58,451 nt of DNA, from the NCBI GenBank assembly GCA_019695185.1, contig JAIBAN010000048.1, forward strand, positions 1-58,451, given 5' to 3'. This DNA comes from Blastocatellia bacterium (GTDB lineage: Bacteria > Acidobacteriota > Blastocatellia > Chloracidobacteriales > Chloracidobacteriaceae). This document shows positions 9,247 to 18,127 of this stretch, in pieces. Numbering within the stretch: the first letter of the stretch is position 1; the number at the start of each line of letters is the position of its first letter. A model generated the notes under the pieces. It worked only from the letters and a program-made list of their open reading frames with translations, was not told where the DNA came from and did not search any database. Made by a program: the position numbers and the translations under genes.

Positions 9247-9523
9247 CGTGAAAATAGGACTGAGGACTGAGGACTGAGCCTCTTTTTATTGCTGGTGGTG
9301 CGCCGCCGCATGAAGTCTGACCTGAAAAGAGGACTGAGGAATTTGGAGTGCGGGGGCTTGTCACCGCTTTGTTTCACGGCGACTTGTCGCCGAATTCAGT
9401 TTTTGATGTTCTCAAGTGAAAAGAGGACTGAGGACTGTGGAACGTGCCTCTTTTCATTGTGGGTGGCGTGCTGACGAAGCCTGAAGCCAAACGGTTCAAC
9501 TCAACCAATCACCTTTTCTTTTT
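9247..9523. repeat. Intergenic repeat cluster (GGACTGA heptamers and hairpin)
   Basis: Three tandem GGACTGA units begin at 9257, ten bases after the DUF3810 stop codon. Shorter copies of the same unit lie at about 9330-9341 and 9424-9438. Between them is a perfect 7-bp stem with a TT loop at 9377-9392 (CGGCGAC/GTCGCCG), preceded by a related imperfect GC-rich copy near 9352-9368. No open reading frame here looks real. The region separates convergent genes, so it could act in termination, but there is no clean stem plus U-tract. Confidence 0.75.
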
Positions 9524-10588
9524 TTACAGTTTCCCTGTCTGCGAAGCCCGAAAGGCACCGATGCCCAAAGCCCGGACAATTCTATCAAGGGTGGCAAACC
9601 GCTCGTCTTTGGTAAATCCCTTTTTGTAACGGGCGTAAATCTGCTGCACAATCACCGCGATTTTGAACAACCCGAAAACATAGTAAAAAACCACGTTTGA
9701 CATATCGCGGCGGGCCATTTCGCCATAGCGGGCCGCTATTTCCTGGCGTGACAGGTTGCCCGGAAGGGTGGTCAGTCCAAACCGGGCGTTGAGCAGTTCT
9801 TCCGGGTCGGTGGGGTCAATCCAATAGCCGAGGGTGGTGCCCAAATCCATCAGCGGGTCGCCGATGGTGGCCATTTCCCAGTCCAGCACCGCCAGAATCC
9901 GGGCCGGGCCCAGCGGGTCCAACACCACATTGTCATATTTGTAATCGTTGTGTATCAAAGAGCTGCCCGTTTCACCAGGAATCCGTTCGGCCAACCAGCG
10001 GGTCACAGCCTCGATTTCGGGGATTTCATCAGTTTTGGCCTTGAAATACCGTTCGGTCCAGCCACGGACCTGCCGCTCAACATATCCGGCTGGTTTCCCC
10101 AAATCGGAAAGCCCCGTTTTTTCCACGTCCAGACTGTGCATCTCCGCCAGTGAATCAACCAGGGCGGTGGAAAGGCGGCGCATCAAATCCGGGGTAAGGT
10201 CCATTCCGGCTGGTGGTTTGGCCCGGAGGATGATTCCATGCACCCGTTCCATGACATAAAACGGCGCTCCCAAAACAGTTTCGTCGGTGCAATAGGCCAA
10301 CGGTTTGGGAACCTTGCCAAAGACCTCGATTAAACGTGATAAAATCCGGAACTCGCGCCCCATATCGTGGGCGGTTTTGATGGCCGCACCGAAAGGGGGC
10401 CGCCGCAGCACCAGTTCGGTGTCACCCACCTTGAGTAAATAGGTCAAATTGGAATAGCCGCTGGGAAACTGCTCAACCACCAGAGGTCCGGAAAGCTGCG
10501 GCAACGTGGTTTTGAGGTAGGATTCGAGTTGGGACTGGTCCAGTTCTTCACCGGCACGGACAGGTCGGGAACGGTCGTTAAAATCCAT
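9524..10588 (-). CDS. APH-fold phosphotransferase (ACAD10/11-type aminoglycoside phosphotransferase family)
   Basis: The 354-residue protein has the choline/aminoglycoside kinase fold. The catalytic loop is HNDYKYDN at residues 213-220 with Asp215 as catalytic base, followed by LDWEMATIGDPLMDL, which supplies the metal-binding aspartate. The early FPSGYSNLTYLL segment is the nucleotide-binding region. The closest relatives I recognise are bacterial stand-alone versions of the kinase domain fused to acyl-CoA dehydrogenases in ACAD10/11. Those domains phosphorylate hydroxyacyl groups rather than antibiotics. No dehydrogenase is adjacent here. The start ATG lies 18 bases from a heptamer-repeat arm. 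Confidence 0.88.
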   Translation of the reverse strand: MDFNDRSRPVRAGEELDQSQLESYLKTTLPQLSGPLVVEQFPSGYSNLTYLLKVGDTELVLRRPPFGAAIKTAHDMGREFRILSRLIEVFGKVPKPLAYCTDETVLGAPFYVMERVHGIILRAKPPAGMDLTPDLMRRLSTALVDSLAEMHSLDVEKTGLSDLGKPAGYVERQVRGWTERYFKAKTDEIPEIEAVTRWLAERIPGETGSSLIHNDYKYDNVVLDPLGPARILAVLDWEMATIGDPLMDLGTTLGYWIDPTDPEELLNARFGLTTLPGNLSRQEIAARYGEMARRDMSNVVFYYVFGLFKIAVIVQQIYARYKKGFTKDERFATLDRIVRALGIGAFRASQTGKL

Positions 10589-10606
10589 AAGGGTTGCGGT
10601 CTTTTT

Positions 10607-10747
10607 GAATTGAGAATTGAGAATTGAGAATTGAGAATTCCGATTGGGGTTGAAGCGTAATCACATCAATCACCTTCTCAAGTAATATCCTACGCAACTT
10701 GGGGTTCAATTCTCAATTCTCAATTCTCAATTCTCAATTCTCAATTC
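10607..10747. repeat. Inverted GAATTGA heptamer element with 64-nt spacer
   Basis: The left arm (10607-10640) contains four GAATTGA units and the right arm (10705-10747) about six units of the reverse complement. The arms can pair perfectly over about 33 bp, enclosing a unique 64-base spacer. The element fills most of the gap between the divergent APH and sigma-factor genes. Read in the coding sense of each flanking gene, the arm next to it is the stop-free strand. Confidence 0.95.
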
Positions 10748-10845
10748 ACAATTCGGCAGCGTCACAGTAAAAAGACCTAAAATTTTTTGCAACATTTTCC
10801 CTACGGCAAACACTCACTGAGCAAAACGAAAAGGAAAAAGGCTTC

Positions 10846-11463
10846 ATGAGTGTCGCGGTTGGCGTCAAATCCGTGGGTGGATACGCAGAGGGTTCGATGA
10901 ATTCATCGCAAAACCTCATTGCCCGTATTCGGCAAGGGGAGGCAGAAGCTTTCCGCTTTGTCTTTGACCGTTATTCCCGCCCGGTGATGAGTTTTATTTT
11001 CGACCAAGTGGGGAACCGCGAATTATCCGAAGAACTGGCCCAGGAAACATTTGTGCGGGCCTATCGGATGATTGCCACCCTGCGGGATGACACCAAGCTT
11101 TCGACTTGGCTCTTTGGTATCGCCAAAAATGTCGCCCGCGAGTCTTTTCGGACCAGACAGCGCGATGACCATCGGGTCGAACTGGAAGACAGTGGAGCCG
11201 CCGAACTGCCGGACGCCAAGTTGCTGCCGGATGGGAAATTATTGAACAAGGAATTGAGTCAGGTGATTCAAAACGCTTTGGCCAAGCTTGATGAAGACAA
11301 GCGCCTGATTTTTTCGCTGCAAGCCTTTCATCAATACAGTTATGAAGAAATTGCTGAAATCACCGGGTTTTCAATTCCCAAAATTAAAACTGACCTGCAT
11401 CGGGCCAAAGCTGAAATGCGCAAACGGATTCGTCCGTATCTGGGGGACAGCCATGAACTGTGA
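10846..11463 (+). CDS. ECF (group IV) RNA polymerase sigma factor
   Basis: The 205-residue protein has sigma region 2 (about residues 38-100, including ELSEELAQETFVRAYRM) and region 4 (about 145-200, with YEEIAEITGFSIPKIKTDLHRA as its helix-turn-helix). It has neither region 1 nor region 3, as expected for an ECF factor. The first ATG is preceded by an A/G-rich ribosome-binding region; an internal ATG at 10897 is an alternative. Its stop overlaps the start of the anti-sigma gene by 11 bases, implying translational coupling. The pair plus the downstream DUF4097 gene suggests an envelope-related regulon, which is inference. Confidence 0.95.
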   Translation: MSVAVGVKSVGGYAEGSMNSSQNLIARIRQGEAEAFRFVFDRYSRPVMSFIFDQVGNRELSEELAQETFVRAYRMIATLRDDTKLSTWLFGIAKNVARESFRTRQRDDHRVELEDSGAAELPDAKLLPDGKLLNKELSQVIQNALAKLDEDKRLIFSLQAFHQYSYEEIAEITGFSIPKIKTDLHRAKAEMRKRIRPYLGDSHEL

Positions 11464-12307
11464 TGATGTGCTGCTGACACTTGAAGAGTTTGTGGATGGC
11501 GAACTTGAACCCATCTACACGGAACAGACCAGATTGCATTTGGAAACCTGCAAATCCTGCTGGGCCGAATTTGAAGTCCTCAAGGACGAACAGGCTTTGT
11601 TCGCCAAATACGACCGTGGGTTTGACGTGCCACCCACCATGTGGAATGCCATCCAAGCGCAAATCAACGCTGAAACCCTGGTGGAACAAAAGTCTACCCC
11701 CTTTGAGCAGGTCAAACTCTGGTTGCGTGAAATCTTCAAAACTCCGCAGTTGAGTCCGGCTTTTGCCTTGATTCTGATTGTGGTGACCGCCGGAGTGACC
11801 TATTGGGTGATGCGGCCTGCGTCAGTGCAGCCGGTCAAGGAAAATATAGCCGGAAACGGTACCAGCAATCCTCCGCTTCCGGCTCCGGCTTTGGGTAATA
11901 ATGAATCCAGCCCCAAACCGCAATCAACCGGCGTGCCGGTAAAATCGAGTGTCGCGGTTGCCAAATCCGCTGCCCCCGTGCGGCGGGCGCAGACTCCGGC
12001 AGAACTGATTCGGGAAGCGGAACAAAAATACGTTTCAGCCATTTTGCTTTTACAACGGGATGTCAAACGGCAACGTGAAAACCTGGACCCGCAAGTCATT
12101 GCCCGGCTGGAAACCGCGCTGGGGACCGTTGACCAAACCATTGCCGAAACCCGCGCCGTCGCCCGGAAAAATCCGAACGACCCGGTGGCGGTCCAATACA
12201 TGCTGGCTGCTTACGGGAAAAAAGTTGAAATTCTGCGGGAAATGACCAATGCCCCGGTTCGGCCCGACCAACCGGAACCAAAAGACGAAACCTTTCCGCG
12301 CAGTTGA
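11453..12307 (+). CDS. Zinc-finger anti-sigma factor, single-pass membrane protein
   Basis: The 284-residue protein begins with a ZAS-type anti-sigma domain; HLETCKSC near residue 30 supplies the His and two Cys ligands, with Cys3 as a possible fourth. One transmembrane helix lies at about residues 100-120 (ALILIVVTAGVTYWVM). A Pro/Ser/Ala-rich linker and a helical periplasmic region of about 110 residues follow. The ATG overlaps the last codons of the sigma gene. It should hold the ECF sigma factor at the membrane until a signal releases it. I see no heme-binding or redox signature beyond the zinc ligands. Confidence 0.9.
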   Translation: MNCDDVLLTLEEFVDGELEPIYTEQTRLHLETCKSCWAEFEVLKDEQALFAKYDRGFDVPPTMWNAIQAQINAETLVEQKSTPFEQVKLWLREIFKTPQLSPAFALILIVVTAGVTYWVMRPASVQPVKENIAGNGTSNPPLPAPALGNNESSPKPQSTGVPVKSSVAVAKSAAPVRRAQTPAELIREAEQKYVSAILLLQRDVKRQRENLDPQVIARLETALGTVDQTIAETRAVARKNPNDPVAVQYMLAAYGKKVEILREMTNAPVRPDQPEPKDETFPRS

Positions 12308-12313
12308 AGAAAA

Positions 12314-12451
12314 GGGGCCAGGGTCTGGGGTCTAGGGTTTTAAGAATAGAAGTATTGGGGAATGACCATTGTTTGTTTGAAATTGATGCAGTCTTTTCAA
12401 ACCGGTTTCCCCAGCCCCCAGACCCTAAACCCAAGGCCCTAGACCCTAAAA
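12314..12451. repeat. Inverted GTCTAGGG/CCAGGG-type repeat arms
   Basis: Seven bases after the anti-sigma stop codon lies a G-rich arm (12314-12341) of degenerate units such as CCAGGGTCTGGGGTCTAGGG. A C-rich arm of opposite orientation (12411-12451) follows after about 70 bases. The units are looser relatives of the TTCAGGG heptamers seen at 20.5, 54.7 and 58.3 kb. The arms pair only imperfectly. Confidence 0.7.
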
Positions 12452-12493
12452 AAAGTACAGTTTCGAAGTCACACAATTGGCAGGTATACAATT

Positions 12494-13914
12494 ATGAAAT
12501 CACGCACGAAGACACTGTTGGTGTTTCTGTCCTTCGTGTGCGCGCTCGCCGCTCACACATTTCTTTCACAAGCCTCAGCCCAGGAAAACCCGCATCGGCT
12601 GGAGCACAAACTGTCCGCCGGGTCCAAAGTAACGCTGCGGCTGATTTCAGGTGACATCCGGGTCACCGGCTGGGACGGTGATACCGTCCAGGTTTTAACG
12701 GATGAAGACGACAACGGAAGGAGTGTCCTGGCCATCACGGAAGACTCTGATGACGATGCCACCCGCCCCGGAGTCTTCCGTGAAGGAGTGTCCTGGCCAT
12801 CACGGAAGACTCCGGGGCGGGTGGCATCGTCATCAGTCCGGCAGCCCATCTGGGAAGCAAGTCTTTTGACCTCAAGGTCAACCTTCCACGTCAGGCGGAA
12901 CTGAGCCTGGAATTGAGGAATGGTGACATTTCCATCAGCAATATCAACGGAGCCGTATCGGTCAAGAATGGAGGCGGGGACATTTCCATTTCCCAGGTCG
13001 GACCGTTGACCCTGGCGATGGGCGGCGGTGATATGAGCGTGAGCAAAGTCAGTGGAAACGTGACGCTCAAAGCCGGTGGCGGTGACCTTTCCATGCACGA
13101 AGTCAACGGAGCAGTTTCCCTTTCAATGGGCGGCGGAGACATCAGCCTTAATCAAATTGGCGAATTGGATGCCCGCATTGGCGGCGGGGACGTATCTGTC
13201 AAAGAAGTCAAAGGTTCCGTCACGGTCAATACCACCGCTGGTGATATGAGCCTGTCCGCCGTTCACGGTAACGTCACGATTCAGGGCGGAAATGGGGACC
13301 TGAGCCTGCATGACGTGGATGGGAATGTCAAAGTGACCCGTTCAAATGGCGATGTGGGGCTCAAAAACATTGCCGGCTCGGTTGATATTCAATTGATTAG
13401 CGGCGATGTCGGCGGAGCTGGTTTGCGGGGCACCGTGAGCATCACCTCGGTCAACGGTGATGTTTCGCTCAAGGACATCAGCAGCAATGTGGTTGAAGTC
13501 ACCACCACCAGCGGTGATGTGTACGTCAGAACGAACATCGGGGCCAATGGCCGCTATCGGTTGAAATCCACCACGGGTGACGTGGATATGGTGATTCAAC
13601 CGAATCCGCCTGGATTTAACGCCACGCTTTCCTCCTATGCCGGTTCAATGGAAACCGATTTCCAACTGGAAAACAGCACCTCCACCAACCGTAATTTGCG
13701 CGGGAAGGTTGGCGACGGCGGTACGGAAATCAATCTTGATTCCTTTAACGGAGAAGTTCACCTGCGCAAAATGGGAAATGAAGATAAACCCGCCGGAAAA
13801 AAGACAGACCGAAAAAAAATCAGCCAGAAAAAAAACGATGACCACAACGATGAACCGGATGGAATGGATGATGACGATGCGGATGCAGATGGCGAGGATG
13901 ACGCCGAAGGCTGA
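12494..13914 (+). pseudogene. DUF4097-type beta-solenoid protein gene, disrupted by a 65-nt palindromic insertion
   Basis: The 5' part (12494-12904) encodes a signal peptide (cleavage probably after SQASAQ) and the start of a beta-solenoid. The 3' part (12913-13914), in another frame, continues it with at least eight rungs of 17-18 residues, each beginning with GGD, NGD or AGD. A Lys-rich stretch and a strongly acidic tail (DDDDADADGEDDAEG) end the protein. Removing one copy of the duplicated 65 bases at 12717-12836 restores a single frame of 451 residues. DUF4097 proteins commonly sit beside ECF sigma/anti-sigma pairs, as here. As written, the gene yields a 136-residue truncated product, or needs reinitiation at the ATG at 12913. 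The disruption could also be a sequencing or assembly artefact. Confidence 0.85.
12717..12836. repeat. Fold-back duplication: 65-nt direct offset plus 37-bp inverted repeat
   Basis: A 31-base sequence at 12717-12747 recurs at 12782-12812, an offset of 65. Between the copies, 12747-12783 is the exact reverse complement of 12800-12836, giving 37-bp arms around a 16-base loop. This is the signature expected of a template switch to the opposite strand and back during synthesis. It lies inside the DUF4097 gene and causes its frameshift. Confidence 0.97.
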
Positions 13915-14028
13915 AATTCCGGCGGAAAGGTTGCCCCGGTGAGCACCCGGAAGCGGAAAACCTCTGAACGAGTTGCTGCTACTCTCAATCAAGGCCGTGG
14001 GGCTGTGGGGATTGAGAATCCTTCATAC

Positions 14029-14058
14029 GGGCAATCCACCTGGATTGCCCATTTTTTT
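14029..14058 (+). terminator. Rho-independent terminator after the DUF4097 gene
   Basis: A perfect 9-bp stem (GGGCAATCC / GGATTGCCC) with a 4-base loop is followed by an A and seven T residues on the plus strand. It should end transcription from the sigma/anti-sigma/DUF4097 direction. Its last two bases overlap the 3' end of the convergent kinase gene. Confidence 0.92.
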
Positions 14059-17000
14059 ATGCCGGGTTTTCAGGCCCGTTTTTCAAGGGCAGGACAACCG
14101 TAAACCGGCTTCCGGTTCCTTTACCGGCTGATTCCGCCCAAATCCGCCCGCCATGCGCTTCGACAAAACTTTTGGTAATGGCCAACCCCAAACCCGCGCC
14201 GCGGGCCATAAATTCAAACCGGCCTGAAGAATGGGTTTGCACGTCAGAGTCTGTATAAAACTTCTCAAAAATATGGTCCATTTGTTCTGCGGCAATTCCA
14301 ATGCCGTGGTCTTCCACCTGAATTTGAACCACTTCCCCCTGAATCTGGGCCGAAAGCCGGATGGTTCCTTCATCAAAGGAAAACTTGATGGCGTTTTGAA
14401 TCAGACTGGTCAGGATGACTTTCAGTTTTTTTTCGTCCGCTTCCAGCCGGAGTGGTTCAGCAACTACAAGAGTAATCGTCTGTTTTCGCTTTTGAATGAA
14501 ATCCTCAAGTTCCTGGGTGACCTCCCTCATCAAAACACTCAAATCACAAACCGAAAGCGAAAGGGAGATTTTCCCATCATCAATTTTGACCAGCTCAAAA
14601 ATATCCTGCACCATCAGACTGAGCCGGGAAATCATGCGCTGATTGGTTGTGAGTGATTTTTCCTGAGCGGGCTGGAGCGGCCCCAAATGGCCGCTCAACA
14701 AAGCTTCGTTATACCCTTTCATAACCGTCAGCGGAGTCCGCATCTCATGCGAGGCCACCAGCATAAAATTGACTTTCATCTGGTTCAGTTCCTTCAACTT
14801 GCGGGTGACTTCCTGTTCCCGTTTGAGCAGGTCTTCCAGTTCATGATTGGATTTGACAATCAGACTGTTTTGGGCTTCCAACCGACCATATAAGCTGGCT
14901 TTTTCGATGGCCACGGCGGCCTGATGGCCAAGGCTTTCGAGCAAAATCTGGTCGTTCCGGGTAAACGGGGCCCGCTGGGCTGGTCGCCTGACATCCAAAA
15001 CCCCGACGACGGTTCCATTGCCGTCAATAATGGGAACATCCACCATGCCTCGGACCTGCAAGTACCGAGAGGCCAAATCAGGGTTAAACAGTTTGCCATA
15101 GGCGGCGGCATCGTTGACGATGAGGGATTGGGCGGTGGCAGCCACCTGACCGGCCACGCCCTCGCCCAGTGGTATCTCAACCAAATGCTCCTCCCATCGG
15201 CCCTTGTTCCAAACCCGGCGAAAGACCACGTTGTCGCCTTCCACCAGTCCAATGCCCCCCGGTTCCCCACTAACCAGCGCGGCACCTTCCTGGGCGATGT
15301 CCTGCAAAACCAGCTCCAAGGCCAGATTTGTGTTTATCACCTGCGTGCTTTTCAGCAGATTGCTCAAATAGGTGAGTTTTTGCTCCTGCCGGATTTTTTG
15401 CGCCCGTTCGCGCCAGGCAAAAAGCAGAGCACCGCTCCCCACCAGGACCAGCGCATATCCGGCCAAGGCCCACCAGGTCCGCCAGGGAGCCAGCCGGATG
15501 TGGAAGGAAACCGTCACCGGTTCCGACAAATGGCCGGCATAATCACGGGCCCGCACCACGAAGGAATAGGTCCCACCGGGCAGATTGGTATATTCTTTTT
15601 TGTAATCGGGGGACCATTCCGACGGACGCGGCTCAAATCCAACCAAGTGGGTTTGATAGAGGGTTTGCCCCTCGTGAAACCAACTGATGAGGCCATATTC
15701 AAAAACCAGATTGTTTTCGTTGTGGTTGAGAGTTGCCCCGGCCAACCCTTGCCCAACCGGGGCCCCTCCCTGCCGGACCGGAGGAACACCGGAGATTTCC
15801 AGAGGCTGCCCATTGAGGTAAATCCGTTCAAAATACAAAGGTTTGGAACGGTAGTCCTCAACCTCTGCCTGCGGGTTCAGCATATTGACGGCACCACCGG
15901 TTCCGGCCCATAACCGACCCAAGGCGTCCCGAAAGGCAGAACCACTGTTGCATTCGTTCGAAGCCAAGCCATCTTCGGTTGTACAGGTGACAAGTTGAAA
16001 TTCCGGCTGAATGGCAGAATCCGGCGGTGGTTGGGTTAAACGGGCGATGCCCCGGTTGGTATAGAGGTACAACCGGTGCTGCTTGTCCTCAACAACCTGA
16101 TAGACCACATTATTGGGCAGGGCAGGAGCAGTGGAATCGTTGAGCACTTTCCAGGAATTTGGAGTTCCGGCTTGCAACGTATCCAGTCTGGCAAAGGCCA
16201 GTCCGTTCATGGTTCCCACCCAAAGCCAATGTTCGCCTGTTGGGGAAACAGTTTCCAGAATGGAAAACACGAGTTCATGCGGCAGCCCCGAAGCAGTTGC
16301 AAAGGTCGTCCAGGTCCCTTGGTGCAATCGCCCCAGGCCGCCGTCCAGGGTCCCCACCCACAATGTTTTGGTTCCATCCGGAGCAGTGGTTTCAGCCAGC
16401 GCCATGATGATATTGCCGGGCAGTCCCTGGTCTTTGGAATACACCGAAAATTTGCCGTTTTCCAAACAGGCCAAGCCCGCCTGGGTTCCAACCCAAAGCA
16501 CCGGTTCCCCTTTCTGATTGCTGGATGAAAGCAGGGCCACCACCGATTTGTTGGGCAGTCCTTCCTTGGTGGTCAGCACCTGCCAGCGACTGTCCTCCCA
16601 AACCGCCAGACCATTGTCGGTTCCCACCCAAACAACGGATTTCCCATTTGGCAACCGAACTTCCTGCATGCAGTACACCACGTTATCGGGTAATCCGCTG
16701 GTCCGGTCGGTTTTATCCCACTTCCCCTGGGACCAGCGCAAAATTCCACCGCCATGCGTGCCAACCCATAAGGTTTCGGCAGGAGTTCCGGCAGCCGTCA
16801 CCAAAATGCTGTCCACTCCAAAATTGGGAAGCCCGGTTGATTCATCCACCACCTGCCACAGCCCGGCTTCGCAACGAACCAATCCAAACAGGGTTCCAAT
16901 CCATAAACTCCGGGTGACACCCTGGTGGGAAACGGCCAAAAGTGAACGGATGGTATTGTTGGGAAGTCCTGATTTAACCGAATAATAGGCGGTTTCCAAA

Positions 17001-17917
17001 CCTGTAATCGCCACCACTCCTTTTTCTTCGGTGCCACACCACAGGGTGCTTTTGCGGTCTGCCGAAACGGTTTCCGCCAGGGTGACCACCGCATCGTTCA
17101 GGACCCGCTGCCAGCGGTTGTTTTCAAAAACAAACAATCCTCCATCCATCCCCGCCCAGAACCGGGTTCCCCCGGCTGGGGAACTGGTTTGAGAGAGGGC
17201 CCAGACTGTTCCCTTGTCCAAAGCCGTGAGCTGGGAAAAATCAGAAAATGCCCCGTTCTGCAAGCGGTAAATGCCCGTTTGGGTGCCCACCAACAGTTCC
17301 TCCCGGTCAACCTGGAGCAACGAGTAAACAACATCCTCAGGCAAGCCTTGACGGTTTCCGAAAGATTGTATCCTGACGGGGGCTTGCTCTGCGGTGGAGC
17401 AGGTGATTTGGGAAAGCCCCTTGCGGGTTCCCACCCAGAGACAAATGGTTCCTTCCGGGGTATGGGTTTCAAGCAGACAGCGAACACCGTTATGAGCCAG
17501 CCCCCGGCTGGTGTCATACAGGTCCCAGCTTCCCTGGTACAAGCGGAACAATCCGTCGTTGGTGCCAAACCACAGGCTGCCGTCACTGGTGGCGGCCAAG
17601 GCCCGGACGATGGTGGAGCCGTTTTTTTGCGGCAATTTGACCGGTATCCAGCGGCGGCCATTGAAATAGGCCGGGCCATCCTGGGTTCCCACCCATAAAT
17701 AGCGGCGCTGGTCGAGGGCCAAAGCGGTAATTGAATTTTGCGGCAGGCCATCCCGTTCATTAAAAACACGAAAACCAGGATGGGTCGGCAAGGCTGCCGG
17801 AGAAAGGGCGGCGGGAAGAGTCTTCCCCTCACACTGGTTCCACCCGACAAAACCAACCAGCAGAACCACAAGCCAACCGATTTTGCCAAACCTGGCGGAG
17901 AAAGGTAACTGGTTCAT
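14057..17917 (-). CDS. Two-component propeller sensor histidine kinase (Reg_prop, Y_Y_Y, GAF, HisKA, HATPase)
   Basis: The 1286-residue protein has an N-terminal signal or anchor helix, then a long periplasmic region of beta-propeller strands with repeated LWVGT, LWFGT and GLP motifs (about 40-690). A Y_Y_Y domain (about 740-800, containing YTNLPGGTYSF) and one transmembrane helix (about 815-835) follow. A GAF domain (about 860-1000), a coiled coil, HisKA with His1057 (ASHEMRTPLT) and a HATPase domain (GAGLGLAITKSF) complete it. Unlike Bacteroides hybrid two-component systems it has neither receiver nor AraC domain, so it must signal to a separate regulator, not seen nearby. I chose the ATG at 17917 because it starts directly before the hydrophobic leader; an in-frame ATG at 17968 exists. 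It diverges from the M1 peptidase gene. Confidence 0.93.
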   Translation of the reverse strand: MNQLPFSARFGKIGWLVVLLVGFVGWNQCEGKTLPAALSPAALPTHPGFRVFNERDGLPQNSITALALDQRRYLWVGTQDGPAYFNGRRWIPVKLPQKNGSTIVRALAATSDGSLWFGTNDGLFRLYQGSWDLYDTSRGLAHNGVRCLLETHTPEGTICLWVGTRKGLSQITCSTAEQAPVRIQSFGNRQGLPEDVVYSLLQVDREELLVGTQTGIYRLQNGAFSDFSQLTALDKGTVWALSQTSSPAGGTRFWAGMDGGLFVFENNRWQRVLNDAVVTLAETVSADRKSTLWCGTEEKGVVAITGLETAYYSVKSGLPNNTIRSLLAVSHQGVTRSLWIGTLFGLVRCEAGLWQVVDESTGLPNFGVDSILVTAAGTPAETLWVGTHGGGILRWSQGKWDKTDRTSGLPDNVVYCMQEVRLPNGKSVVWVGTDNGLAVWEDSRWQVLTTKEGLPNKSVVALLSSSNQKGEPVLWVGTQAGLACLENGKFSVYSKDQGLPGNIIMALAETTAPDGTKTLWVGTLDGGLGRLHQGTWTTFATASGLPHELVFSILETVSPTGEHWLWVGTMNGLAFARLDTLQAGTPNSWKVLNDSTAPALPNNVVYQVVEDKQHRLYLYTNRGIARLTQPPPDSAIQPEFQLVTCTTEDGLASNECNSGSAFRDALGRLWAGTGGAVNMLNPQAEVEDYRSKPLYFERIYLNGQPLEISGVPPVRQGGAPVGQGLAGATLNHNENNLVFEYGLISWFHEGQTLYQTHLVGFEPRPSEWSPDYKKEYTNLPGGTYSFVVRARDYAGHLSEPVTVSFHIRLAPWRTWWALAGYALVLVGSGALLFAWRERAQKIRQEQKLTYLSNLLKSTQVINTNLALELVLQDIAQEGAALVSGEPGGIGLVEGDNVVFRRVWNKGRWEEHLVEIPLGEGVAGQVAATAQSLIVNDAAAYGKLFNPDLASRYLQVRGMVDVPIIDGNGTVVGVLDVRRPAQRAPFTRNDQILLESLGHQAAVAIEKASLYGRLEAQNSLIVKSNHELEDLLKREQEVTRKLKELNQMKVNFMLVASHEMRTPLTVMKGYNEALLSGHLGPLQPAQEKSLTTNQRMISRLSLMVQDIFELVKIDDGKISLSLSVCDLSVLMREVTQELEDFIQKRKQTITLVVAEPLRLEADEKKLKVILTSLIQNAIKFSFDEGTIRLSAQIQGEVVQIQVEDHGIGIAAEQMDHIFEKFYTDSDVQTHSSGRFEFMARGAGLGLAITKSFVEAHGGRIWAESAGKGTGSRFTVVLPLKNGPENPA

Positions 17918-18110
17918 TGTTTTGCGCAATAATGTTAGGTGAAGGGGTCGGGTCCCGGTCGGTTTCAATATTTTGTAACTGGAAATTCAGGCAAAGGACG
18001 AAAAAAAAGCCAAAACCGACAGGTCAAAGGTACCATCGCGCCGTTCATCACACAATGTTTGAATCTCGCCGCGCGGTTTCATATCTTTGCGCACTACAAA
18101 ATACAGTTTG

Positions 18111-18127
18111 AGGAGGATGGACTGGTG
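18111..18127 (+). promoter_or_regulatory. Shine-Dalgarno site deciding a GTG start for the M1 peptidase
   Basis: AGGAGG at 18111-18116 lies eight bases before a GTG codon at 18125. The protein read from that GTG begins with a good signal peptide. The frame is open about 60 codons further upstream, but that part lacks a ribosome-binding site and family likeness. Confidence 0.75.

Noticed and set aside
9524..10588. Aminoglycoside resistance kinase
   Set aside because: Sequence resembles ACAD10/11-type kinase domains rather than resistance enzymes; no resistance context.
10748..10845. ECF-type promoter before the sigma factor gene
   Set aside because: A GCAAC-like box is present near 10792, but spacing to any -10-like sequence is not convincing.
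12913..13914. Independent gene starting at the ATG at 12913
   Set aside because: It lacks a signal peptide and begins mid-solenoid; deleting the 65-base duplication joins it in frame with the upstream part.
12494..13914. Programmed frameshift in the DUF4097 gene
   Set aside because: No slippery heptamer is needed; an exact 65-base fold-back duplication fully explains the frame change.
14924..15913. 329-codon plus-strand frame inside the propeller kinase
   Set aside because: It opposes GAF and Y_Y_Y coding sequence with clear motifs; no family recognised.
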